A stretch of DNA of 7,539 nucleotides, from the NCBI GenBank assembly GCA_002391525.1, contig DGFE01000016.1, positions 36,102 through 43,640 on the forward strand, in the 5' to 3' direction. The notes beneath the pieces are model-generated. The model was given only the letters and a program-made list of their open reading frames with translations, was not told the origin of the DNA and searched no databases. This document shows, piece by piece, positions 1 to 6,148 of this stretch. Position 1 is the stretch's first letter. Each line of letters begins with the position of its first letter. The translations under genes and the position numbers were made by a program. The stretch is from Competibacteraceae bacterium UBA3908 (GTDB lineage: Bacteria; Pseudomonadota; Gammaproteobacteria; Competibacterales; Competibacteraceae).

Positions 1-635
1 TCGGCCAGCGCCCCGCGATAGGCGTCGACGTTCTGGCCGAGCAGGTTGACCTCGCGCACGCCCTGATCCGCCAGCGCCGCGACCTCGGTCAGCACGTCCT
101 CGAATGGCCGGCTGACTTCCTCGCCGCGGGTGTAGGGCACCACGCAGAAGGTGCAGTACTTGCTACAGCCTTCCATGATCGAGACGAAGGCGGTCGGACC
201 TTCGGCGCGCGGTTCCGGCAGCCGGTCGAATTTTTCGATCTCCGGGAAGGACACATCGACGACGGGTCGCCGGTCGGCCCACACCGTTGTCAGCATCTCC
301 GGCAGCCGATGCAGCGTCTGCGGGCCGAAGACCAGATCGACGCAGGGCGCCCGCTCGCGCAGCAGCTCGCCCTCCTGGCTGGCGACGCAGCCGCCGACGC
401 CGATCACCACGCCGGGCCGGCGCGTTTTCAGGGCTTTCCAGAGTCCCAGTTGCGAAAAGACCTTTTCCTGGGCCTTTTCGCGGATGGAGCAGGTATTGAG
501 CAGCAGCACATCGGCTTGCTCGGGATCATCGGTGCGCTCCAGATCGTGGGCCGCGCGCAGGACATCCGTCATCCGGGCGGAGTCGTATTCGTTCATCTGG
601 CAACCGTGGGTCTTGATGTACAGTTTGCGGGCCAT
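1..635 (-). CDS. miaB: tRNA-2-methylthio-N6-dimethylallyladenosine synthase MiaB (N-terminal part, cut by window edge)
   Basis: MiaB is a cytoplasmic radical-SAM enzyme that converts i6A37 of tRNAs reading UNN codons to ms2i6A, inserting sulfur and a methyl group. I translated the minus strand from ATG at 635-633. It starts MARKLYIKTHGCQMNEYDS and stays open to base 1, giving 211 complete codons. The UPF0004 domain cysteines that bind the auxiliary 4Fe-4S cluster are C12 (THGCQMN), C49 (NTCSIREKA) and C83 (GGCVA). The radical-SAM CxxxCxxC motif is C157, C161 and C164 (EGCSKYCTFC). These positions match the E. coli enzyme, so the start is secure although no clear Shine-Dalgarno precedes it. 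The family is about 440-475 residues long, so more than half of the protein, including the rest of the radical-SAM barrel and the TRAM domain, lies beyond the left edge. It is divergent from the kinase gene. Confidence 0.96.
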   Translation of the reverse strand, partial: MARKLYIKTHGCQMNEYDSARMTDVLRAAHDLERTDDPEQADVLLLNTCSIREKAQEKVFSQLGLWKALKTRRPGVVIGVGGCVASQEGELLRERAPCVDLVFGPQTLHRLPEMLTTVWADRRPVVDVSFPEIEKFDRLPEPRAEGPTAFVSIMEGCSKYCTFCVVPYTRGEEVSRPFEDVLTEVAALADQGVREVNLLGQNVDAYRGALA

Positions 636-641
636 GGGTGA

Positions 642-655
642 TTATTGAACAATAA
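642..655. repeat. 6-bp palindrome (TTATTG-AA-CAATAA) between miaB and the kinase gene
   Basis: TTATTG at 642-647 and CAATAA at 650-655 are perfect inverted repeats around a 2-bp centre. They lie 7 bp upstream of the miaB start codon and overlap the proposed -35 of the divergent kinase gene. The position and dyad symmetry fit a small operator, but the arms are short and AT-rich, so chance is possible. Confidence 0.3.
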
Positions 656-674
656 CAAGATTTAAAACTATAGC
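645..674 (+). promoter_or_regulatory. Candidate sigma-70 promoter of the kinase gene
   Basis: TTGAAC (645-650, 4/6 to the -35 consensus) and TATAGC (669-674, 4/6 to the -10 consensus) are 18 bp apart in the only AT-rich stretch before the kinase gene. Transcription would start near 680-682, leaving a leader of about 64 nt before the ATG at 745 and making the ATG at 682 unlikely as a start. On the opposite strand TATAGT (672-667, 5/6) could be a miaB -10, but no good -35 accompanies it. Confidence 0.35.
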
Positions 675-731
675 ATCGTCGATGAAGGGGCGCCAGGCAG
701 GGAGTTTGCTGGTTCCCGCCATGACCGTTGC

Positions 732-735
732 GGAG
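732..735 (+). promoter_or_regulatory. Shine-Dalgarno supporting the kinase start at 745
   Basis: GGAG at 732-735 lies 9 nt before ATG 745. The in-frame upstream ATGs at 682 and 721 have no Shine-Dalgarno at a normal distance, so 745 is preferred. Confidence 0.5.
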
Positions 736-744
736 ATTTACCGG

Positions 745-2937
745 ATGACCGAGCCGTTGGATGAAGATCGTACCCACCTGGTCACGGTGACTTGTCCTGG
801 GTGTTTTCACCCACGCGAGTGGGATGCGTCCGCCGTGTGTCCGTTTTGTAGGTATCGACCGAACGCGGATCGGTCCGGGGCACTGTTGCCGGTGGGTACG
901 CAACTGAAACGATATGTGATCGGCGAAAAACTGGGCCAGGGTGGGTTTGGCATCACGTATCGCGGCTTCGACTTGAAGTTGCACATGAAGGTGGCGATCA
1001 AGGAATACTATCCCAGCGATCTGGTCGGGCGCTCGGTGGGCCGGAACACGGTAGTGCTGAATTCGCGCGAGCATGAGGAACTGTTCAGCTACGGGCTGAA
1101 AACCTTCCTCAAGGAAGCGCGTACCCTGGCGCAGATGAAGCATCCGCATCTGGTGCGGGTGTTGAACTACTTCGAGATGAACGGGACCGCCTATCTGGTG
1201 ATGGACTACCTGGAAGGCGAGGACTTGGCCACGCATCTGAAACGGCAACCGGACGGCCGGTTGCCGTGGCGATTGGCGATCAATCTGATATTGCCGGTGC
1301 TGGACGGGTTGCGAAAAGTACATGAAGCCGGCTTTATGCACCGGGACATCAAGCCGGGCAATCTGTATCGAACCGACGAAGGATTGGTTCTGCTGGATTT
1401 CGGCTCGGCGCGGCAGGTGGCTGACAGTCACACTCGCAGCCTGCTGATTTTCACCAGAGGCTACGCACCCTACGAGCAATATCTGGCCGGCCACCTGAAC
1501 CGGCAAGGGCCGTGGACCGATGTCTACGGCATGGCGGCGACGCTGTACTTCATGTTGACGGCGCAATGTCCGCCATCCGCGCTGGATCGGAAGCAGAACG
1601 ATCTGCTCCAGCAGCCGGATTTGCTCAAACCCGCCCGGCATTTTGTCCCTGATCTACCGCCGACGCTTGACGCGGCGCTGGATGCCGCGCTGGCGGTGGA
1701 GCCGGAGCGGCGGTTGCAATCCGTGGTGGAGTTCAAACAGCGGCTGGAAGCGGTTTTGGTGGAGGACGAACGGGTGGTTCAGGCACCGGTGGAGCCAGTG
1801 GTTCAGGCTCCGGTGGAGCCAGTGGTTCAGGCTCCGGCGGATCAAAGCGTTGATCAGGAACGACCGGCATGGCCAAACCGGCGCTGGCGAGTGGCGGTGA
1901 TTGCCTTGGTGTTGATCGGCTTGGCGTGGGGTGGGGCGTGGATCGGTTTCCGGTCTCCACCAAGGCAACCCGACCTCCCGGTCGTGCCGGTTGCTCCGCC
2001 GCCAGTTGCGGAGACGCCGCCAGTTGCGGAGATGCCGTCAGTTGCGGAGACGCCATCGGTTGCGGAGAAAATGCCGGTTATGGAGACACCGCCAATTGCG
2101 CAAGCCAGCCAGTCGTTTGAACCAGAGATGATGCGGATTCCCGGCGGCTGTTTCCAGATGGGCAGCCCGATATCGGAAAAGGGCCGGAGCGAGGACGAAC
2201 GGCAGCATCGGGTTTGTGTCGAGGCTTTTGAGATCGGAAAGTACGAAGTGACGGTGGGCGAATTCAAACGGTTTACGAGCGCCACGGGCTACCGGACGGA
2301 TGCGGAACGAAATACCGGGGAAAAAGGCTGTTATGCCTGGAGCGCCACCGATGGCAAGTGGGGCTGGCGCGAAGGCGTGGATTGGCGCCAGCCTGGCTAC
2401 GAGCTGAGTGACGCGCACCCGGTGGTCTGCATGAGCTGGAACGACGCCGTGGCCTATGCGGCCTGGCTCTCGAAGCAGACGGAGCGAACCTACCGACTCC
2501 CAACCGAAACGGAATGGGAATATGCGGCGCGGGCGGGAACGACGAGCGCGCGGTATTGGGGCGATGACCCGGATCAAGCCTGCCGATATGCGAATGTTGC
2601 CGATCAGACCGGAGGTCCGAGGGGCCATTCCTGGACGGTAAAGCATGACTGCACGGACAAATATTGGTATTCGGCGCCGGTGGGCTCGTTTCAGGCCAAT
2701 GCCTGGAATCTGTCGGACCTGTTGGGGAATGTCTGGGAATGGACCTGCTCGGCTTATGACAGAAGATATGGGGGCGCGGAGACGAAATGCGTCGAAAGCC
2801 CCAGAGCGGATGCCCGCGCAGTGCGGGGCGGCTCCTGGTACTACCGCCCCGCGTGGGCGCGCGCCGCCCACCGTGACAGTAATACGCCGTTCAGGCGCCA
2901 CCTCGACGCCGGCTTCCGTCTTGCCAGATCGTTGTAA
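745..2937 (+). CDS. Membrane Ser/Thr protein kinase with zinc ribbon and C-terminal FGE-sulfatase/C-type-lectin-like domain
   Basis: A 730-residue predicted transmembrane receptor kinase (751 residues if ATG 682 is used). Domain order: zinc ribbon with CPGC (17-20) and CPFC (32-35); Hanks-type kinase at about 57-340; Pro-rich 8-residue repeats 344-367; transmembrane helix about 383-402 preceded by basic residues; Pro/Val/Ala/Glu stalk about 405-455; FGE-sulfatase domain about 460-729. Kinase residues visible are the G-loop LGQGGFGITY (63-72), K86 in VAIK, E124 of helix C, H199-R200-D201 with K203 and N206, DFG at 218-220, and APYEQ replacing APE (E244). The kinase therefore looks active. The FGE part has LPTETEWEYAAR, GNVWEW, RGGSW and GFRLA, but lacks the two catalytic cysteines of true FGE, with Y700 and A705 at the aligned positions. 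It keeps eight other cysteines, fitting a disulfide-bonded periplasmic domain. The ligand and substrates are unknown. Sensing by the FGE-like domain is inference. Confidence 0.9.
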   Translation: MTEPLDEDRTHLVTVTCPGCFHPREWDASAVCPFCRYRPNADRSGALLPVGTQLKRYVIGEKLGQGGFGITYRGFDLKLHMKVAIKEYYPSDLVGRSVGRNTVVLNSREHEELFSYGLKTFLKEARTLAQMKHPHLVRVLNYFEMNGTAYLVMDYLEGEDLATHLKRQPDGRLPWRLAINLILPVLDGLRKVHEAGFMHRDIKPGNLYRTDEGLVLLDFGSARQVADSHTRSLLIFTRGYAPYEQYLAGHLNRQGPWTDVYGMAATLYFMLTAQCPPSALDRKQNDLLQQPDLLKPARHFVPDLPPTLDAALDAALAVEPERRLQSVVEFKQRLEAVLVEDERVVQAPVEPVVQAPVEPVVQAPADQSVDQERPAWPNRRWRVAVIALVLIGLAWGGAWIGFRSPPRQPDLPVVPVAPPPVAETPPVAEMPSVAETPSVAEKMPVMETPPIAQASQSFEPEMMRIPGGCFQMGSPISEKGRSEDERQHRVCVEAFEIGKYEVTVGEFKRFTSATGYRTDAERNTGEKGCYAWSATDGKWGWREGVDWRQPGYELSDAHPVVCMSWNDAVAYAAWLSKQTERTYRLPTETEWEYAARAGTTSARYWGDDPDQACRYANVADQTGGPRGHSWTVKHDCTDKYWYSAPVGSFQANAWNLSDLLGNVWEWTCSAYDRRYGGAETKCVESPRADARAVRGGSWYYRPAWARAAHRDSNTPFRRHLDAGFRLARSL
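1774..1841 (+). repeat. 24-bp in-frame tandem repeat (VVQAPVEP) in the kinase linker
   Basis: Two full units, 1774-1797 and 1798-1821, differ at one base (GCA versus GCT for Ala). A third, partial unit runs 1822-1841 before diverging. They encode VVQAPVEP, VVQAPVEP and VVQAPADQ (residues 344-367), a flexible Pro-rich linker between the kinase domain and the membrane helix. The near identity at DNA level points to recent duplication, and the unit keeps frame on gain or loss. Confidence 0.9.
1999..2103 (+). repeat. 18-bp degenerate tandem repeat (PPVAET) in the periplasmic stalk
   Basis: Successive 18-bp units at 1999, 2017, 2035 and 2053 encode PPVAET, PPVAEM, PSVAET and PSVAEK. Two worn copies follow (MPVMET, PPIAQ). 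The DNA core GTTGCGGAGA recurs in the first four. This is probably an extended Pro-rich stalk (residues 419-453) holding the FGE-like domain away from the membrane. It is unrelated in sequence to the cytoplasmic-side repeat. Confidence 0.85.
2839..2930 (+). other. Candidate hypervariable C-terminal segment (possible DGR variable region)
   Basis: The segment directly follows RGGSW and ends in GFRLA just before the stop codon, the usual place of variable residues in C-type-lectin/FGE-fold targets of diversity-generating retroelements. Many codons here could come from AAC or AAT by changes at A only: TAC TAC CGC (699-701), CAC (709), GAC AGT AAT (711-713), TTC (716), CAC CTC GAC GCC (719-722). 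A GC-rich conserved tail (2911-2930) could serve as the mutagenic-homology initiation site. True FGE has a similar local pattern (SNTP...GFR), so common descent without a retroelement is a real alternative. No template repeat or reverse transcriptase is in the window. Confidence 0.3.
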
Positions 2938-2941
2938 GAAT

Positions 2942-2969
2942 TTGTTATTTAATGTTTTTCCTTTATGAC
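2942..2969 (+). promoter_or_regulatory. Candidate sigma-70 promoter of sohB
   Basis: TTGTTA (2942-2947, 4/6) and TATGAC (2964-2969, 4/6) are 16 bp apart in the AT-rich 87-bp gap between the kinase stop codon and sohB. This would give sohB its own transcript with a leader of about 50 nt. A weak 5-bp hairpin (2980-2995) follows and is not convincing as a terminator. Confidence 0.35.
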
Positions 2970-3024
2970 AACACGTCCTTTTCCGGTAGTGGAAATTTAA
3001 CGGCCCTTTGGAGATCGGAACACG

Positions 3025-4005
3025 ATGGAATTTTTAAGCGAATACGGGATGTTCCTGGCCAAGACCGCCACTTTGGTCGTGGCCGTGCTGGTGGTAACAG
3101 GCGGCATCGTGATGCTGGCGCGACGCGGCGAGGGTCGGCCAGAAAGTCGGGGACGGCTGGATATCCGCCATCTCAACGGGATTTATGACGACATGGCGTT
3201 TGCTCTCAAGGCCGCGATCCTGTCGAAAAAGGGATTCAAGCAGTTTCGGAAGGAACGAAAGACGCGGGAGAAGCAGCGCGAAAAAACCGAGCGCCGGCGG
3301 GTGTTCGTGCTGAATTTCCATGGCGATATTCGCGCCTCGGCGCTGACGTCTCTGCGCGAGGAAGTGACGGCGGTGCTGACCGTCGCCCAACCGGAGGACG
3401 AGGTGGTGCTGCGGCTGGAGAGCGCCGGCGGGCTGGTTCACGCCTACGGTCTGGCGGCGGCGCAATTGCTGCGCATCCGCGACCGGCGGATCAAGCTGAC
3501 GGCGGCGGTGGACAAGGTGGCGGCCAGCGGCGGCTACATGATGGCCTGCGTGGCCGACCGCATCATCGCCGCGCCGTTCGCCGTGCTCGGTTCGATTGGC
3601 GTCATCGCCCAGTTGCCGAATTTCAACCGGCTGCTCAAGAAACACGATGTCGATTACGAGCAGTTCATGGCCGGCGAATTCAAGCGCACCGTGACGATTT
3701 TCGGCGAGAACACCGACCAGGGCCGGCGCAAGTTTCAGGAGGAAATCGAGGATGCGCACGCGCTGTTCAAGGACTTCGTCAAGGCCCATCGTCCCGGTGT
3801 CGATCTGGAGCGGGTGGCGACCGGCGAGCACTGGTACGGAACCCGCGCCCTGGAGAGCAGATTGGTGGACGAGTTGCGCACCAGCGACGATTATCTGCTG
3901 GACGCCAGCGCCGGCGCCGATCTGTACGAGGTCATCTACACGGGCAGAAAATCGTGGCTGGCGCGGTTGCTGGCCCACACCGGCGAGGCGCTGGGGCGGC
4001 TCTGA
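3025..4005 (+). CDS. sohB: SohB-type S49 family inner-membrane serine peptidase
   Basis: SohB belongs to the SppA/S49 peptidases, Ser-Lys dyad enzymes anchored in the inner membrane. In E. coli it was found as a multicopy suppressor of htrA (degP) loss, and its natural substrates are not well defined. The protein has 326 residues. The start MEFLSEYGMFLAK nearly matches E. coli SohB. One transmembrane helix spans about 12-32, followed by a Lys/Arg-rich coiled stretch (66-92) and the S49 domain from about 93. The nucleophile is S168 in KVAASGGYMMACVAD and the general base is K220 in GEFKRT. The 52-residue spacing is the one seen in the SppA family. GSIGV, PNFNR and ATGEHWYG are also conserved. 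The C-terminus is about 20 residues shorter than in E. coli. GGAG lies 11 nt before the ATG. It is convergent with ssb across a 35-bp gap. Confidence 0.95.
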   Translation: MEFLSEYGMFLAKTATLVVAVLVVTGGIVMLARRGEGRPESRGRLDIRHLNGIYDDMAFALKAAILSKKGFKQFRKERKTREKQREKTERRRVFVLNFHGDIRASALTSLREEVTAVLTVAQPEDEVVLRLESAGGLVHAYGLAAAQLLRIRDRRIKLTAAVDKVAASGGYMMACVADRIIAAPFAVLGSIGVIAQLPNFNRLLKKHDVDYEQFMAGEFKRTVTIFGENTDQGRRKFQEEIEDAHALFKDFVKAHRPGVDLERVATGEHWYGTRALESRLVDELRTSDDYLLDASAGADLYEVIYTGRKSWLARLLAHTGEALGRL

Positions 4006-4040
4006 GCAATCGGGGCCGCCGCCGCGCCGGAACATCACGG

Positions 4041-4535
4041 TCAGAAGGGAATATCGTCATCGAAGCCGTTGTCACCCGTCGGCGGCGCGGACGGAGCCGG
4101 CGCGCGAGACGCCGCCGGCGCGGTTTGGCCTTGCGGGCGGGGCGCGGGCGTGGATTCCGGCTCACCGCCTTCCGGCGCGAACGGCGCGCTGCCGCCGGAG
4201 TCGCCGCGCCCGCCCAGCATTTTCATCTCGTTGGCGACGATTTCGGTGCTGTAGCGGTCCTGGCCGTCCTGCCCCTGCCACTTGCGGGTTTGGATGCGGC
4301 CCTCGACATACACCGAGCGGCCTTTTCTCAGGTATTCGCCGGCGATTTTCGCGAGAGCGCCGAAAAAAACCACTCGGTGCCACTCGGTGCGTTCCTGTTT
4401 TTCGCCGTTGCGGTCCTTGAACGTCTCCGTGGTGGCGATGCTGATGTGGGTAATCGCGTCACCGCTGGGCATGTAGCGCACTTCCGGGTCCTTGCCCAGA
4501 TTGCCGATCAGGATGACTTTGTTGACGCTGGCCAT
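4041..4535 (-). CDS. ssb: Single-stranded DNA-binding protein
   Basis: SSB coats single-stranded DNA during replication, recombination and repair and recruits partner proteins through its acidic tail. The protein has 164 residues. The OB-fold covers about 1-109, starting MASVNKVILIGNLGKDPEVR, with TEWHRVVFFG (W52, F58) and RKWQGQDGQDRY (W86) at the DNA-stacking positions. The E. coli W40 position is F39 here. A Gly/Pro/Ala-rich disordered linker (110-152) follows, and the protein ends in the conserved partner-binding tip DDDIPF. Its length is close to the family norm. It is the last gene of the cfa-yajR-ssb minus-strand run, 103 bp after yajR. A yajR-like MFS gene next to ssb is also known from Pseudomonas, where uvrA precedes the pair. 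Confidence 0.98.
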   Translation of the reverse strand: MASVNKVILIGNLGKDPEVRYMPSGDAITHISIATTETFKDRNGEKQERTEWHRVVFFGALAKIAGEYLRKGRSVYVEGRIQTRKWQGQDGQDRYSTEIVANEMKMLGGRGDSGGSAPFAPEGGEPESTPAPRPQGQTAPAASRAPAPSAPPTGDNGFDDDIPF

Positions 4536-4543
4536 GACGCTTT

Positions 4544-4549
4544 ACTCCT
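4544..4549 (-). promoter_or_regulatory. Shine-Dalgarno of ssb
   Basis: The minus strand reads AGGAGT, 8 nt before the ssb ATG at 4535-4533. This strong site fixes the start. The 103-bp gap upstream (4536-4638) holds no convincing promoter or terminator that I can see. Confidence 0.8.
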
Positions 4550-4638
4550 TGCTCCACAGTAGCTTTGATTTGGATGGTAAGGGTTGAAATCATGCCATAG
4601 ATCAGGGTGGATACGCAGGTTGACCGAAGGGTTGCCGC

Positions 4639-6024
4639 TCAGCTCTCCGCCATCGCGAATTTCCGCAACGCCGTTTCGTCCAGGGCGTGCCGGTCCACCT
4701 TGAGATAGGCCACGCCCTCGGCGGCGATGACCACCGCTTCCGCCACGCCCGGCACCTCGCTCAACCGCAGGGTCAGCAACCGGGCTTCCATCTCGTCGAG
4801 GGCGCCTACATTGAGCAGATAGCTGCTCAAATGACGCGGGCTTTTCATGGTGGAAGCCACCAGCAGCCAGGCCAGCGCCGCCAGCGCGGCGAACGCGAAC
4901 ACACCCCGCGAATCGTACAGACCGTGCAGCCAGCCCCCCAGCGCCCCGCCGGCGAAGGCGCCCAGAAACTGGCTGCTGGAGTAGACGCCCATCGCCGTAC
5001 CCTTGGCGTCGGGCGGAGCCATTTTGGCGATCAGCGAGGGCAGGGTGGCTTCCAGCAGATTGAAGCCGCTGAAGAACAACAGCAGCAGCACGGCCATTTC
5101 CAGCACGGAGTCGTGCAGAACGAGCAGGCCGAATTCGGTCAGCGCCAGGGTCAGGATCGCCCCCAGGAACACCGGTTTCAGCCGACGGTATTTCTCGGCG
5201 ATGATGACGAACGGGACAATGGTCGCCATCGAACACACCAGCACCGGCAGGTAGACCTCCCAATGCCGATGGCCCGGCAGACCGGCGTTGCGCAAGGCCA
5301 GCGGCACGGCGACGAAGGTGGCGGTCAACAGCAGATGCAGGGTGAAGATGCCGAAATTGAGCCGCAGCAACTGCCCGTCGAGCAACACCCGCCCGAATTG
5401 CGAGGCGACCGGCTCGGCGTCGCGGTGGACGCGGCTGACGACAGGATCGGGCACCCGAAAGCGCACCACGGCCACGCCGAGCAGGGCCAGCAGCCCGGTC
5501 AGCCAGAAGATGCCCGGCACCCCGATCCAGCCGTTCAACGCCGGTCCCAGGATCATCGAGGCGGCGAAGGACAGGCCGATGGTGACGCCGATCACCGCCA
5601 TCACCTTGAGCCGGTGTTCCTCGCGGGTCAGATCGGCGGCCAGCGCCATCACCGCCGCCGACACCGCGCCGCCGCCCTGCAGGGCGCGACCCAGGATCAC
5701 CCCGTGAATCGAATCGGCCAGCGCCGCGACGCCGCTGCCGGCGGCGAAGATCAGCAACCCGAGATAGATCATCCGCTTGCGTCCGTAACGGTCGGACAGG
5801 AAACCGAAGGGAATTTGAAAAGTCGCCTGGCTGAAGCCGTAAATGCCGATGGCCAGTCCCGCCAGCGCCGGGGTGTTGCCGCGCAGGTGTTCGGCGTACA
5901 GCGCGAACACCGGCAGGATCATGAACAAGCCCAGCATTCGCAGCGAAAATACGCTCGCCAGCCAGAACGCCGCCCGGCGTTCGCCGGCGGTCATCCGCTC
6001 GACCGTTAAACCGGCTGCCTTCAT
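4639..6024 (-). CDS. yajR: YajR-type major facilitator superfamily transporter with C-terminal YAM domain
   Basis: An inner-membrane MFS transporter of the DHA1 drug:proton antiporter type. The substrate of E. coli YajR is not firmly known. The protein has 461 residues from ATG 6024. TAGERRAAFW and VFSLRMLGLFMILPV align directly with the E. coli YajR start. Twelve hydrophobic segments fit between about 20 and 392. MFS motif A is GFLSDRYGRKR (74-84), and LGRALQGGGA (111-120) and KGTAMGVYSSSQFLG (341-355) are family-typical. Residues about 402-461 form the extra YAM domain, a ferredoxin-like cytosolic module (VPGVAEAVV, AYLKVD), so the gene is full length. GGAGG lies 11 nt before the ATG, and GGGAG 4 nt before. 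An upstream in-frame ATG at 6105 lacks family similarity before residue 28 and is not preferred. It is 124 bp downstream of cfa. Confidence 0.95.
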   Translation of the reverse strand: MKAAGLTVERMTAGERRAAFWLASVFSLRMLGLFMILPVFALYAEHLRGNTPALAGLAIGIYGFSQATFQIPFGFLSDRYGRKRMIYLGLLIFAAGSGVAALADSIHGVILGRALQGGGAVSAAVMALAADLTREEHRLKVMAVIGVTIGLSFAASMILGPALNGWIGVPGIFWLTGLLALLGVAVVRFRVPDPVVSRVHRDAEPVASQFGRVLLDGQLLRLNFGIFTLHLLLTATFVAVPLALRNAGLPGHRHWEVYLPVLVCSMATIVPFVIIAEKYRRLKPVFLGAILTLALTEFGLLVLHDSVLEMAVLLLLFFSGFNLLEATLPSLIAKMAPPDAKGTAMGVYSSSQFLGAFAGGALGGWLHGLYDSRGVFAFAALAALAWLLVASTMKSPRHLSSYLLNVGALDEMEARLLTLRLSEVPGVAEAVVIAAEGVAYLKVDRHALDETALRKFAMAES

Positions 6025-6064
6025 CCCGCTCCCAGCCTCCGCCTGTCTGTTGGACCAAAACCAG

Positions 6065-6078
6065 GGGTAATGATACCC
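6065..6078. repeat. Small inverted repeat in the cfa-yajR gap containing a possible yajR -10
   Basis: GGGTA (6065-6069) and TACCC (6074-6078) flank ATGA. Read on the minus strand this contains TATCAT (5/6 to the -10 consensus), about 45 nt before the yajR start. No good -35 lies 16-18 bp upstream of it. It may be a weak or activator-dependent yajR promoter, or chance. Confidence 0.25.
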
Positions 6079-6148
6079 GCGTTCACGATGCGCGTGGATC
6101 GACACGCCTGCCTGGGAATGGGAGGAGTCGTCCGGGCCGGGCCGGGAT

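Noticed and set aside
682..744. Longer kinase start at ATG 682 (or 721)
   Set aside because: No Shine-Dalgarno at either. The candidate promoter would start transcription at about 680, and the extra residues show no domain. Not fully excluded.
526..1641. 371-codon minus-strand frame overlapping the miaB start and the kinase
   Set aside because: It overlaps both real genes in another frame, has no recognisable motif, and crosses the AT-rich promoter gap.
2038..2901. 287-codon minus-strand frame opposite the FGE-like domain
   Set aside because: Low-complexity Arg/Ala-rich shadow. The plus frame has unmistakable FGE motifs.
2980..2995. TTTCC-GGTAGT-GGAAA hairpin after the kinase gene as terminator or DGR cruciform
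   Set aside because: The stem is only 5 bp, AT-rich, without a U-tract, and lacks the GC-rich stem and tetraloop of known DGR hairpins.
3034..4038. 334-codon minus-strand frame opposite sohB
   Set aside because: Antisense shadow with no motif. SohB on the plus strand is clear.
4006..4040. Bidirectional terminator between convergent sohB and ssb
   Set aside because: Only GC-rich sequence is present. I find no stable hairpin with a T-tract on either strand.
4687..6009. 440-codon plus-strand open frame antisense to yajR
   Set aside because: It is rich in Gln, His and Arg with no domain, and lies wholly opposite a clear YajR. It is a typical shadow of GC-rich coding sequence.
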